Below are positions 51,436-60,167 of a DNA stretch of 64,000 nucleotides, one piece after another. The stretch is from Pararoseomonas sp. SCSIO 73927 (lineage in GTDB: Bacteria > Pseudomonadota > Alphaproteobacteria > Acetobacterales > Acetobacteraceae), in assembly GCF_037040815.1 (NCBI RefSeq), contig NZ_CP146232.1, positions 1,854,501 to 1,918,500 of the forward strand. The letters are read 5' to 3'. The notes below the pieces were generated by a model. That model was not told the DNA's origin and ran no database searches. It worked only from the letters and a program-made list of their open reading frames with translations. A program made the position numbers and the translations under genes. How positions within the stretch are numbered: position 1 is the first letter of the stretch; every line of letters begins with the position of its first letter.

Positions 51436-52200
51436 TCAGCCGCCAAGGCTGCGCGACAGGAGCGCGGCCTCCGCGGTGATCAGGGCCGCGAGCCCCTCAT
51501 GGTCCTCGGCCTCGAAGCGGCTCCTCGGCCCCGTGACGCTGAGGGCGCCCAGCAGGTGCCGCCCGCGTCCGAAGACAGGGGCCGCGACGGCCGCCGTCTC
51601 GGGGTCGCGCTCACCGAGGGACAGGGACCATCCCCGGGCCCGCACCCCGTCCCGGAGCGGACCCGTCCCGCCCGTGTAGGCCGCCAGCACGTGCCCGGCC
51701 GCGCCCCGGTCCAGCGGCAGCGCAGCGCCCTCCTCGAGGTGGTGCCGGATGAGCCGCGGGGAGTGGTGACGGTAGAGGCAGATGCGCCGCTCGCCCTCGC
51801 GGACGTAGAAGGCCGCCGTCTCGCCCGTGCGCTCGACGAGGCGCGCGAGAGCGGGCCGGACGTGGTCGGCGAGGTTGAAGGCATCGCGGTAGAGCAGGCC
51901 GAGGCGCAGGGGCGTCGGGCCGAGCCGGAACAGGCCGTCGGCGCCGCGATGAAGGTAGCCGAAGCGGTCGAGCGATGCGGCGAGGCGCAGGACGGTGCTG
52001 GGATAGAGCCCCGTCCGGGCGGAGACCTCGGCAAGGGTCAGGCGCGCCGTGCCGTCCGAGAAGGCGTCGAGGATGGAGAGGGCGCGCTCGACGGCCTCGA
52101 CCCTCGGCTCCTCGGCCTCACGCGGCGCCTCGGCGAGCCGCTCGACCGAGCGAGGGCGTCCGCGGCGGCGGGGCGGAGCGCTGTTCTCGAGGGTGCTCAC
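51436..52200 (-). CDS. IclR-family transcriptional regulator
   Basis: A 254-residue regulator from GTG 52200, which has GGAGG eight bases upstream; the frame is open to an ATG at 52338, inside the operator-like region. An Arg/Pro-rich leader (APPRRRGRPRS, AT-hook-like GRP) precedes the winged helix (about 28-85: VEAVERALSILDAFSDGTARLTLAEVSARTGLYPSTVLRL) and the effector domain. It faces the Bug-lyase-CoA transferase operon and should control it. Confidence 0.85.
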   Translation of the reverse strand: MSTLENSAPPRRRGRPRSVERLAEAPREAEEPRVEAVERALSILDAFSDGTARLTLAEVSARTGLYPSTVLRLAASLDRFGYLHRGADGLFRLGPTPLRLGLLYRDAFNLADHVRPALARLVERTGETAAFYVREGERRICLYRHHSPRLIRHHLEEGAALPLDRGAAGHVLAAYTGGTGPLRDGVRARGWSLSLGERDPETAAVAAPVFGRGRHLLGALSVTGPRSRFEAEDHEGLAALITAEAALLSRSLGG

Positions 52201-52294
52201 GAGCGGGGCCTCCGAAGCGGAAGGGCGAGACCGGCATTCTGCGGTTGACGCGGCCGATGCGGTTTCGTTAGGTGTTTCCGTAGCACATAAATAA

Positions 52295-52327
52295 TTTCTG
52301 CCAAGCAGAAAGTTCCCGGGCTGGAAC
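52295..52327. promoter_or_regulatory. Adjacent inverted repeats in the iclR/Bug promoter region
   Basis: TTTCTGC-CAA-GCAGAAA at 52295-52311 (perfect) is followed directly by GTTCC-N6-GGAAC at 52312-52327 (perfect). Both are in an AT-rich stretch 47-79 bases before the Bug start and are good candidates for IclR operator and promoter overlap. A further GTTCC lies at about 52340. Confidence 0.55.
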
Positions 52328-52373
52328 CACTGATCCAAGTTCCGCTCCGGGCAGCAAAAGAGAGGATGCGACC

Positions 52374-53357
52374 ATGGCCCCGCCCCATCTGCCCCGGCGT
52401 GCCCTGCTGGCCGGCGCCGCCGTGCTGGCCGCCCCCGCCGTGCCGCGCGCGCAGGCCGCCTGGCCGACCGCGCCGGTCCGGGTGGTGCTGCCCTACGCCC
52501 CCGGCGGCCCCACCGACGTCATCGCCCGCCTGCTCTGCGACGCGCTGTCGCAGCGCCTGCCCCAGCGCGTGGTGGTGGAGAACCGGACGGGCGCGGGCGG
52601 GAACATCGGCGCCTCCGCCGTGGCCAAGTCCCGGCCGGACGGCACGACCTTTCTCTTCACCAACACCGGCCACGCGGTGAACCGGGCCCTCTACACCCGG
52701 CTCGACTACGACCCGGCGAAGGATCTCACCCCCGTCACCATCGTCGCCGAGAGCCCGATGGTGCTGCTCGTGCCGAACTCCTCCCCGGCGAGGACGCTGG
52801 CCGAGTTCGTCGCCCGGGTGCGCGCTAAGCCCGGTGAGTACTCCTATGGCAGCACCGGCACCGGCGGGGCCCTCCAGCTCGTCTCCCTCCTGATCACCAG
52901 GGCGGCGGGGTTGAGGATGGAGGAGGTGCCGTATCGCGGCAGCGCCCCCGCGGCGCAGGACCTCATCTCCGGGCGGCTGGAGATGCTCTACGACGCCGGC
53001 GCGACCGCCTTCCCGCTGGCCACCGCGGGCCAGGCGCGCGCCCTGGCGGTGTCCTCGGCCGGGCGCAGCGCCGTCATGCCCGATGTGCCGACGGTGGCAG
53101 AGGCGGGCTTCCCCGAGGCGACCTTCTCCGTCTGGCAGGGGCTGCTGGCCCCGGCCGGCACGCCGCAGCCCATCGTCGAGCGGCTGCAGGTGGAGGTCGC
53201 GGCGGCGCTGGCCGAGGGCTCGCTCCGCGCGCGCCTTGTCGAGCTCGGCGCCGAGCGGATCCTCGCCAGCACGCCGGCCGAGGCGCGGGCCTACGTGGAC
53301 GCGGAGATGGAGCGCTGGGAGCGCGTGCTCCGCGAGGCGGGCGTCCGGCCGCAGTGA
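52374..53357 (+). CDS. Bug/TctC-family tripartite tricarboxylate receptor
   Basis: A 327-residue periplasmic binding protein: signal MAPPHLPRRALLAGAAVLAAPAVPRAQA, then WPTAPVRVVLPYAPGGPTDVIARL, VVENRTGAGGNIGASAVAKSRPDGTTFLF and MPDVPTVAEAGFPEATFSVWQGLLAPAGTP. No TctAB beside it. In an operon with HMG-CoA-lyase-like and CoA-transferase genes, its ligand is probably a branched or hydroxylated dicarboxylate. Confidence 0.93.
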   Translation: MAPPHLPRRALLAGAAVLAAPAVPRAQAAWPTAPVRVVLPYAPGGPTDVIARLLCDALSQRLPQRVVVENRTGAGGNIGASAVAKSRPDGTTFLFTNTGHAVNRALYTRLDYDPAKDLTPVTIVAESPMVLLVPNSSPARTLAEFVARVRAKPGEYSYGSTGTGGALQLVSLLITRAAGLRMEEVPYRGSAPAAQDLISGRLEMLYDAGATAFPLATAGQARALAVSSAGRSAVMPDVPTVAEAGFPEATFSVWQGLLAPAGTPQPIVERLQVEVAAALAEGSLRARLVELGAERILASTPAEARAYVDAEMERWERVLREAGVRPQ

Positions 53358-53392
53358 TGTCCCGCGCAATCATCCAGGAGCACACCCCATGA
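53357..53392 (+). other. Possible 11-codon coupling ORF between Bug and lyase genes
   Basis: ATG 53357 overlaps the Bug stop (TGATG) and the short frame MSRAIIQEHTP ends with a TGA at 53390-53392 that overlaps the lyase ATG (ATGA). It could carry ribosomes across the gap; the lyase also has its own CCAGGAG ribosome site inside it. Confidence 0.4.
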
Positions 53393-54366
53393 CCATCCTC
53401 GTCAGCGAGGTCGGGCCGCGCGACGGCCTCCAATCCATCCACCGCACGATGCCGACCGCGGCCAAGATCGCCTGGGTTCGCGCGCTCGCGGCCGCCGGGC
53501 TGCCGGAGATCGAGGTCGGCTCCTTCGTGAACCCGAAGAAGCTGCCGCAGATGGCGGATGCGGCGGATGTGGTCCGCGCCGCCCGCGAGATCCCGGGCCT
53601 CACGGTCCTCGCGCTCGCCCCCAACCTGCGCGGCGTGCGGGCGGCGGCCGAGGCCGGGGCGCACAAGATCACCATGCCGGTGTCGGCGTCGGAGCCGCAC
53701 AGCATCGCGAACATCGGCATGACCCACGAGGAGGTCCTGGCCGAGCTGGGCCGCGTGATCGGGTTCCGCGACAGCCTGCCCGCCGACGGGCGCCCCGCCA
53801 TCGAGGTCGGCATCTCCACCGCCTTCGGCTGCACCATCGCGGGCCCCGTGAGCGAGGACTGGGTGATCGAGCTGGCCGTCCGGCTCGCGCGGCTGGGGGT
53901 GGACAGCGTGGGGCTGTCGGACGGGGTGGGCTACGCCAACCCGGCCCAGGTGAAGCGTCTGTTCACGCGGCTGATCGCGGAGCTGGGCGACAGGGCGGGC
54001 GGCGCGCACCTGCACAACACGCGGGGCCAGGGGCTGGCGAACGTGGTGGCGGCGCTGGAGGTCGGGGTGACGACCTTCGACGCCTCGCAGGGCGGGATCG
54101 GGGGCTGCCCCTACTCCCCCGGGGCGACCGGCAACATCGTCACCGAGGACCTGGTCTGGATGCTGGAGGCGATGGGGCACGACACGGGCGTGGACCTGAA
54201 CAAGCTGGCGGAGGCCCGGCGCGTGCTCGCCGACGGCCTCCCGGGGGAGGCGCTCTACGGCCACCTGCCGGATGTCGGGGTGGAGAAGGGCTTCTCCTAC
54301 GCCGCCCGCGGCCCGGCCCCTGAGGGCACGGGACAAGCGGCCGAGACGCGGGAGTGCGCGGCATGA
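53389..54366 (+). CDS. HMG-CoA lyase-like enzyme
   Basis: A 325-residue DRE-TIM metallolyase. SEVGPRDGLQS holds the metal/catalytic Arg11-Asp12, HLHNTRGQG (His207, His209) the metal ligands, and GIGGCPYSPGATGNIVTED the signature Cys240. Length matches 3-hydroxy-3-methylglutaryl-CoA lyase, which splits HMG-CoA to acetyl-CoA and acetoacetate; citramalyl- or other hydroxyacyl-CoA substrates are possible in this setting. Its stop overlaps the CoA-transferase start, so activation and cleavage are coupled. Confidence 0.9.
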   Translation: MTILVSEVGPRDGLQSIHRTMPTAAKIAWVRALAAAGLPEIEVGSFVNPKKLPQMADAADVVRAAREIPGLTVLALAPNLRGVRAAAEAGAHKITMPVSASEPHSIANIGMTHEEVLAELGRVIGFRDSLPADGRPAIEVGISTAFGCTIAGPVSEDWVIELAVRLARLGVDSVGLSDGVGYANPAQVKRLFTRLIAELGDRAGGAHLHNTRGQGLANVVAALEVGVTTFDASQGGIGGCPYSPGATGNIVTEDLVWMLEAMGHDTGVDLNKLAEARRVLADGLPGEALYGHLPDVGVEKGFSYAARGPAPEGTGQAAETRECAA

Positions 54367-55559
54367 GCGGGGCCTCCCTGCCGCTCGCGGGCGTGCGCGT
54401 CGTCGAGCTGACCCACATGGTGATGGGGCCGACCTGCGGCCTCGTCCTGGCCGATCTCGGCGCCGAGGTCATCAAGGTGGAGCCGTGCGGCAAGGGCGAC
54501 CGCACGCGCTACCTGACGAGCAGCGGCACGGGCTTCTTCGCCGCGCTCTCGCGCAACAAGAAGTCGGTCCAGCTCGACACCGAGAGCGACGCGGACCGCG
54601 AGACGCTGCTGCGCCTGGTGGATGGCGCCGACGTGCTGATCGAGAACTTCCGCCCGGGCGGGCTGGAGGCGCGCGGCCTGGGCTACGCCGCGCTCTCCGC
54701 CCGCAACCCGCGGCTGGTCTACTGCTCGCTCAAGGGCTTCCTGCCCGGCCCCTACGAGAACCGGACCGCCCTGGACGAGGTGGTGCAGATGATGTCGGGG
54801 CTGGCGGCGATGACCGGCCCGCCCGGCCGCCCGCTGCGCGCGGGCGCCCCCGTCAACGACATGATGGGCGGAATGTTCGGCGCCATCGCCATCCTGGCAG
54901 CCCTGCGCCAGCGGGAGGCGACGGGCCGCGGCCAGCAGGTGCAGTCCGGGCTGTTCGAGAACGCGGCCTTCCTCGTCTCCACCCACATGCTGCAGCAGGC
55001 CATCACGGGCGCTCCGCCGCCCTCGATGGCTGCGGGGCGGCGGGCCTGGGGCGTCTACGACGTGTTCACCTCGGCGGACGGCCTGCAGCTCTTCGTCGGG
55101 GTGGTGACGGAGCGCCAGTGGCAGATCTTCACCGAGGCGCTGGGCGACCCCGCCCTGCTCGACCCGGCCTACGCCACCAACAACGAGCGCTCCGCCGCGC
55201 GCGATGCCCTGATCCCGCTGGTGCAGTCTATCCTCGGCCGCCGTCCGGCCGCCGAGCTGGAAGCGCTGTGCGAGAAGGCGGGCCTGCCCTTCGCCCGGAT
55301 CAACCAGCCCGGCGACCTCTACGAGGACCCGCACCTTCTCGCGAGCGGCGCCCTTCTGCCGGTGACGCTGCCGGATGGGCGCCCGACCTCGGTCCCGGCC
55401 CTGCCGATCGTCTTCGGCTTCGGGCGGCTGCCGCTGCGCCACGACCTTCCCCGGCCGGGCCAGCACGACGACGAGCTGCTGGCGCCGCTGCGGGGCGACA
55501 CGCCGCGCGCGGCGCCCTCCCCGGAGGAACGCCTGCCCACCGCCGCGGCACAGAAATAG
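54363..55559 (+). CDS. CaiB/BaiF (family III) CoA transferase
   Basis: A 398-residue CoA transferase: GVRVVELTHMVMGPTCGLVLADLGAEVIKVE at the start, VLIENFRPGGLEARGLGY, and Asp166 in AGAPVNDMMGG as the expected acyl-anhydride-forming residue. It moves CoA between carboxylic acids, presumably making the CoA ester that the upstream lyase cleaves. GTG 54354 is an alternative start. Followed 19 bases later by a second Bug receptor. Confidence 0.92.
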   Translation: MSGASLPLAGVRVVELTHMVMGPTCGLVLADLGAEVIKVEPCGKGDRTRYLTSSGTGFFAALSRNKKSVQLDTESDADRETLLRLVDGADVLIENFRPGGLEARGLGYAALSARNPRLVYCSLKGFLPGPYENRTALDEVVQMMSGLAAMTGPPGRPLRAGAPVNDMMGGMFGAIAILAALRQREATGRGQQVQSGLFENAAFLVSTHMLQQAITGAPPPSMAAGRRAWGVYDVFTSADGLQLFVGVVTERQWQIFTEALGDPALLDPAYATNNERSAARDALIPLVQSILGRRPAAELEALCEKAGLPFARINQPGDLYEDPHLLASGALLPVTLPDGRPTSVPALPIVFGFGRLPLRHDLPRPGQHDDELLAPLRGDTPRAAPSPEERLPTAAAQK

Positions 55560-55578
55560 AAATAGAGGGAAGAACGCC

Positions 55579-56547
55579 ATGAACCGACGCACCATCCTGC
55601 TGGCCGCAACCGGGATCGCCGCCGCGCGCGGCGCCGCTGCCCAGGAGCCCTGGCCCACCCGGCCCATCCGCCTGATCATCCCCTACCCGCCGGGCGGCGG
55701 GACGGACGTCATCTCGCGGGAGATGGCGGCGCGCCTCGGCGCGCTGACGGGATGGACCATCGTGGCGGAGAACCGCCCGGGCGCGGGCGGCAACATCGGC
55801 ATCGACCTCGTGGCGAAGGCGACGGACGGGCATACGATCGGGATGGGCCAGACCTCCAACCTCGCGGTCAACCCGACGCTCTACGGCGCCAACATCCCCT
55901 ACCAGCCCCTGCGGGACCTCGCGCTCATCTCCCTGGTCGCGTCGCAGCCGAACGTCTTCGTGGTGGCGCGCGACGCGCCCTACCGCACCCTGCAGGACGT
56001 GGTCGCCGCGGCCCGCGCCCGGCCGGGGCGGCTGACGGCCGCACATCCCGGGAACGGCACCGTCGGCCACCTGAGCACGGAGATGGTCGCCCTCGCGGCG
56101 CGCGTGGAGCTGACGGTCGTGCCGTATCGCGGCGCGGGCCAGCTCGTCACCGACATGCTGGCCGGGCGCCTGGACCTCTACTCCGCGAACCCGCTCGCGG
56201 TGAGGGGGATGCTGAACACGGGGGAGCTGCGCGCGATCGCCGTCACCTCCGCCCAGCGCATGCCCTCGTTGCCGGAGGTGCCGACGGTGGCGGAGTCCGG
56301 CTTCCCGGGTTTCGACGCGGTGAACTGGACGGGCCTCGTCGCCCCGGCGCGCACCCCGGCGGCCGTGGTGACCCAGCTGAACGAGGCGGTGGGGCGCGCC
56401 CTGCGGCAGGAGGAGGTGGTGGCACGGCTGGCCGGCGAGGGCAGCGAGCCCGCGCCCTCCACCCCGGACGGGTTCCGCACCTTCCTGACCGCCGAGATCG
56501 AGAAGTGGGGCCGCGTGGTGCGCGAGGCCCGGGTGCAGGCGGACTGA
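55579..56547 (+). CDS. Bug/TctC-family tripartite tricarboxylate receptor
   Basis: A 322-residue binding protein with signal MNRRTILLAATGIAAARGAAAQ and family blocks WPTRPIRLIIPYPPGGGTDVISRE, VAENRPGAGGNIGIDLVAKATDG, and SLPEVPTVAESGFPGFDAVNWTGLVAP. Second receptor in the same operon; the two differ considerably, so they probably bind different acids. No membrane partner alongside. Confidence 0.93.
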   Translation: MNRRTILLAATGIAAARGAAAQEPWPTRPIRLIIPYPPGGGTDVISREMAARLGALTGWTIVAENRPGAGGNIGIDLVAKATDGHTIGMGQTSNLAVNPTLYGANIPYQPLRDLALISLVASQPNVFVVARDAPYRTLQDVVAAARARPGRLTAAHPGNGTVGHLSTEMVALAARVELTVVPYRGAGQLVTDMLAGRLDLYSANPLAVRGMLNTGELRAIAVTSAQRMPSLPEVPTVAESGFPGFDAVNWTGLVAPARTPAAVVTQLNEAVGRALRQEEVVARLAGEGSEPAPSTPDGFRTFLTAEIEKWGRVVREARVQAD

Positions 56548-56596
56548 CCGGACTGCCCTCTCGTTCGCTTCGGGGTGGGGGACGGTGGGCAACGAG

Positions 56597-56628
56597 GGAG
56601 GCTGCCGGCACCCTGACCGGCAGCCTCC
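56597..56628. terminator. Strong bidirectional hairpin
   Basis: Perfect 12-base stem GGAGGCTGCCGG/CCGGCAGCCTCC with loop CACCCTGA, in the gap between the convergent Bug gene and the J-domain gene. The best terminator-like structure in the window. Confidence 0.75.
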
Positions 56629-56641
56629 GCCCTGGCCGCGG

Positions 56642-57031
56642 TCACCGGGGCCGGACGCTGCTCCGAGCGAGACGACCGAAGGCTTCCGCCACCGCCCGGA
56701 AGGCGTCCGCGCTGCCCCCGGCATCCGGATGGGCGGCCTTGGCGGCCCTTCTGTAGGCGCTCCGGAGAGCGGCTCCCGACAAGGGCATCCGGTCGAGGCC
56801 CAGAGTTGCCAGGTCCGTGTTTCCGCGGGCGGACGCGGCGCAAGGCCAGAGCGCGATCGGCGCCAGCAGCTCCCAGGTCTCGCTCATGGACCTCGTCGCC
56901 AGGATGACGAGATCCATGTTGAGGCGCGACAGGATCAGGCAGGCATCGACCATGGTCTGGGAGCAACGCCCGGAAAGGCGTTCGGGTAGCACCCGCCCCG
57001 CACGGAACGTCAGCGGCTGTGGCGGGAGCAT
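56642..57031 (-). CDS. Small J-domain (DnaJ-like) protein
   Basis: A 129-residue protein whose C-terminal part (about 85-125) is a J-domain: LSGAALRSAYRRAAKAAHPDAGGSADAFRAVAEAFGRL in two helices around the HPD motif needed to stimulate DnaK. The N-terminal 80 residues (LILSRLNMDLVILATRSMSETWELL) are not recognised. ATG 57031 is preferred over a frame extension to 57118 rich in Arg. Could be a specialised co-chaperone. Confidence 0.68.
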   Translation of the reverse strand: MLPPQPLTFRAGRVLPERLSGRCSQTMVDACLILSRLNMDLVILATRSMSETWELLAPIALWPCAASARGNTDLATLGLDRMPLSGAALRSAYRRAAKAAHPDAGGSADAFRAVAEAFGRLARSSVRPR

Positions 57032-57081
57032 CGATGAAGGGGTAGGGATGCGCGGCCTCCACGCCCGACGGAGACGCACCG

Positions 57082-57450
57082 ATGCTCGCCGCCCTTGTCC
57101 TCCTCGCCGCGCTCGCACCGGTGCTGCCCGACTCGCCCGGGCTGCCGGTCCGCGCGCCGCCCGTCGCCCACCTCTCCCCGGATGGGCGCCTGATGGTCAC
57201 GCTGGAGCGGGACGAGGCCTTCGGCCAGGTCGAGACCCTCAGCGTCCTCGCCGACCCGAACACGCGGCGGGCCCGCCGGATCTTCCGCTCGGTCGGCGAC
57301 ACGCCGCTGCGCTTCCTGCGATGGCACGAGACCCGCACGGCCGAGCTGGAGTTCCCGCCGCAGGGCGGGCAACCCGCCTACCGGTTGCGGCTGGCCTGCG
57401 GGGAGGAGACGTGCACCCTGGACCGCGCCCCCGCCGGAGGGGGGCGCTAG
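57082..57450 (+). CDS. Small secreted protein of unknown function
   Basis: A 122-residue protein with a short signal peptide (MLAALVLLAALAPVLP) and a beta-rich body (HLSPDGRLMVTLERDEAFGQVETLSVL) that ends with one Cys pair (LACGEETCTL), possibly a disulfide. Divergent from the J-domain gene by 50 bases. Not recognised. Confidence 0.6.
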   Translation: MLAALVLLAALAPVLPDSPGLPVRAPPVAHLSPDGRLMVTLERDEAFGQVETLSVLADPNTRRARRIFRSVGDTPLRFLRWHETRTAELEFPPQGGQPAYRLRLACGEETCTLDRAPAGGGR

Positions 57451-57658
57451 GGGCGGGTCATCCGTCCCCGCTCATCGGACCATGAGCCCCAGGACGGCGG
57501 CCAGGTGCCCCGCCGGCGCCGCCCGCGCAGCGACGAGGGCGCGCCGGTCGGTCCTGGTGGAGAGGCCTTTCGCGGGCCAGGGGGGCCGCATGCCCCGGCC
57601 GGTGCGCTCATTCGTTGAATGCGCGGCGGGAATGCCGCACCCGGAAGGATGACCCGTG

Positions 57659-58351
57659 ATGGAGTTGAACCCTGTGGCGAGGTGGCGAACCGGCCTGCTG
57701 CTGCTGGCCTTGTGCCTCCCCGGCACCGCGGCGGCCTCCGACACGGTGCAGGCCCTCATCGCGGGGCACCGCTATGCCGTGCCCCGGGCGCTCGTGGACA
57801 GCCCGGTCGCGTCCGGAGGGGTCATGACGGACGTCCTCTCGATGCGGCTCCTCTGGCCCGGCGCGGTGCCCCTGCCACCCGGGCATGACACCTCCTACGA
57901 GAGCGGCCTGATGGCCGTCGTCGTGCAGGACATCTCGCCCACGACGCGGGTCGAGAGGCTTTCGCGGATCCCCGGGCAGCGGGCGCGGTTCCTTGCCCTC
58001 TGGCGGGACAGCACCGTGGACCAGCTCGGCCTCGTCCCGGACTTCGACCTCGCCGCCCTCTCCCTCGGCGACACGGAGGAGGCGTCCCGGCTCGGCCTGC
58101 GCGCGCTGAGGCCGTTCGCCGCCATCGACCCGGCGCGGGAGCTGCGCCTCTTCGCGGACGGGCCGCCCGCGCGCCTCTCCGTGCTGATGGCGTGCTGGAC
58201 CGGCCTGTCCTGCCAGCTGTGGTGGATGGAGGGCGAGGCGGCGGTGGAGGTCACCTTCACCGAGCGCTTCCTGCCCGACTGGGCCGCGATACGGAGCGCC
58301 GTGACGGCGCTGCTGGGCCGGATGCGGACGGGTCGCGGCGGCGTGCCGTAG
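57659..58351 (+). CDS. Secreted protein of unknown function
   Basis: A 230-residue protein with signal peptide (MELNPVARWRTGLLLLALCLPGTAAA-SD). The mature part has segments such as IAGHRYAVPRALVDSP and MACWTGLSCQLWWMEGEAAVEVTFTERFLPDW with a Cys pair. No named domain. A GTG at 57656 adds one residue. The gaps on both sides (57451-57658 and 58352-58578) contain nothing recognisable. Confidence 0.62.
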   Translation: MELNPVARWRTGLLLLALCLPGTAAASDTVQALIAGHRYAVPRALVDSPVASGGVMTDVLSMRLLWPGAVPLPPGHDTSYESGLMAVVVQDISPTTRVERLSRIPGQRARFLALWRDSTVDQLGLVPDFDLAALSLGDTEEASRLGLRALRPFAAIDPARELRLFADGPPARLSVLMACWTGLSCQLWWMEGEAAVEVTFTERFLPDWAAIRSAVTALLGRMRTGRGGVP

Positions 58352-58578
58352 CCCCGGCGGGCCGGCACACGGGGCCCGGCGCGATCCGGGTCATTGCGTT
58401 CCGTGACCGGCATGCTGGATGGGACGGACCGCCGGTCGCCCTCCCGGCCCTGCGTCGACCATCCCCAGCCCGGCAAGGACGACGACCTGGCCGGCACCAG
58501 GCGGCCCGCGCGGCGTGAGAGGCCACCGGCGGCGATGCACGCCGGGTGCACGCGCCTGTTGCATGGTCGCCAGGGCGG

Positions 58579-60108
58579 TCAGGCGGCCCGGCGGATCCTG
58601 GCCATCCCGCCCATGCGCCGCACGCCGGCCCGCACGGCCCGGTTCACGGCCGGGATGCCCATGGCAATCGTCGCCACCACGACGACCGCGAGGATGGCGC
58701 TGATCGGGCGCGTCAGGAAGGGCGTCAGGTCGCCGTCGGAGATGACGAGGCCGCGGCGCAGCGACTTGTCCATCAGGTCGCCCAGCACCAGCCCGAGGAC
58801 GAAGGGAGCGGCGTGGTAGCCGAAGCGGCGCAGGACGAACATGACGATCCCCACGCCGAGCATCGTCCACACGTCGAACAGGCGCTGCGCGATGGCGAAG
58901 GACCCGACGGTGCAGAGGGTGAAGACGATCGGCATGATGACGGTCCGCGGCACCATCAGCACCTTCAGCAGCGGGCGGACGAGGAAGAGGCCGAAGAACA
59001 GCATCGCCACCGTCGCGAGGACGTTCATCGCGACCACGTCGTAGACGAATTGCGGGCTCTCGATCATCAGCATCGGGCCGGGCTTGACGCCGTGGATGAT
59101 CATGGCGGCCAGCAGCACGGCCGCCGGCGCCGAGCCGGGGATGGCGAGGGCGAGCGCCGGGATGATGCCGCCGGGGATGGAGGCGTTGTCGCCCGTCTCC
59201 GCCGCGATCAGCCCCTCCACGCTGCCCTTGCCGAACGCCTCGGGCTCCTTCGAGGCGCGGCGGGCGGCGGCGTAGGAGGACCAGGCGGCCATGTCCTCCC
59301 CCACGCCGGGAAGGATGCCGATGTAGACGCCGATGACGCCCGACCGCAGCACGGTCCGCCAGTAGCGCAGCACGTCGGCGATGCGCGGCAGGATGCTATC
59401 CACCGCGTGCAGGCGCGGGCGGCGGAAGCGCTCGCTCATCACTGTCAGCACCTCGGCCGCGCCGAAGGCGCCGACGAGGGTGGGAATGAGCGACAGCCCG
59501 CCCGCCAGGTCGGTGCTGCCGTAGGCGAAGCGCTCGTAGCCGTGGATGCCGTCCTGGCCGATGAGGGAGACGGCGAGGCCGAGGAGGCCCATGATCCAGC
59601 CCTTCAGCGGGTCCTCCCCCGTGATGGAGCCGGACATCAGCACGCCGAAGAGGCAGAGCCAGAAGAACTCGTAGGACTGGAAGGTGAGCGCGACCTCCCC
59701 CAGCGCGGGCGTGAGGATCGCGAGGCAGAGGATGCCGAACAGGCTGCCCGCCACGCTGCCGGTCGTCGCGATCCCCATGGCGCGCCCGGCCTGGCCGCGG
59801 CGGGCGAGCTGGTAGCCGTCGAGGCAGGCCGCGGCATTGGCGGCGGTTCCCGGGATGTTCAGCAGGATGGCGGTGCGCGAGCCGCCGTAGATGGTGCCGA
59901 CATAGGCGCAGATGAGGATGAGGATGGCGTCGTTGGGCGGCAGCTTGATCGTCAGCGTCGTCATCAGGGAGATGGCGAGGGTGGCCGACAGGCCGGGCAT
60001 GCAGCCGATCAGGATGCCCAGCAGCGTGGCGCCGAGCGTGTAGAGCAGCGCCTTGACGGTGAGAAAGGAGGCGAGCGAGACGCCGAGGAGAACCAGGCCT
60101 TCGAACAT
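58579..60108 (-). CDS. tctA: Tripartite tricarboxylate transporter large permease TctA
   Basis: A 509-residue inner-membrane protein with about 11-12 helices and the typical blocks GILIGCMPGLSATLAISLM, YVGTIYGGSRTAILLNIPGTAANAAACLDGYQLARRGQAGRAMG (about 73-118) and GILPGVGEDMAAWSSYAAARRASKEPEAFGKGSVEGLIAAETGDNA (about 268-315). Full length. With TctB and TctC it forms a secondary, cation-driven importer of carboxylates. Third gene of the tctC-tctB-tctA operon. Confidence 0.95.
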   Translation of the reverse strand: MFEGLVLLGVSLASFLTVKALLYTLGATLLGILIGCMPGLSATLAISLMTTLTIKLPPNDAILILICAYVGTIYGGSRTAILLNIPGTAANAAACLDGYQLARRGQAGRAMGIATTGSVAGSLFGILCLAILTPALGEVALTFQSYEFFWLCLFGVLMSGSITGEDPLKGWIMGLLGLAVSLIGQDGIHGYERFAYGSTDLAGGLSLIPTLVGAFGAAEVLTVMSERFRRPRLHAVDSILPRIADVLRYWRTVLRSGVIGVYIGILPGVGEDMAAWSSYAAARRASKEPEAFGKGSVEGLIAAETGDNASIPGGIIPALALAIPGSAPAAVLLAAMIIHGVKPGPMLMIESPQFVYDVVAMNVLATVAMLFFGLFLVRPLLKVLMVPRTVIMPIVFTLCTVGSFAIAQRLFDVWTMLGVGIVMFVLRRFGYHAAPFVLGLVLGDLMDKSLRRGLVISDGDLTPFLTRPISAILAVVVVATIAMGIPAVNRAVRAGVRRMGGMARIRRAA

Positions 60109-60167
60109 TCAGGGCGCCATCGCAGGGGTGGGGGAGGGGCCGGCCGGCGCGTCGCGCCCTGCGCCGG

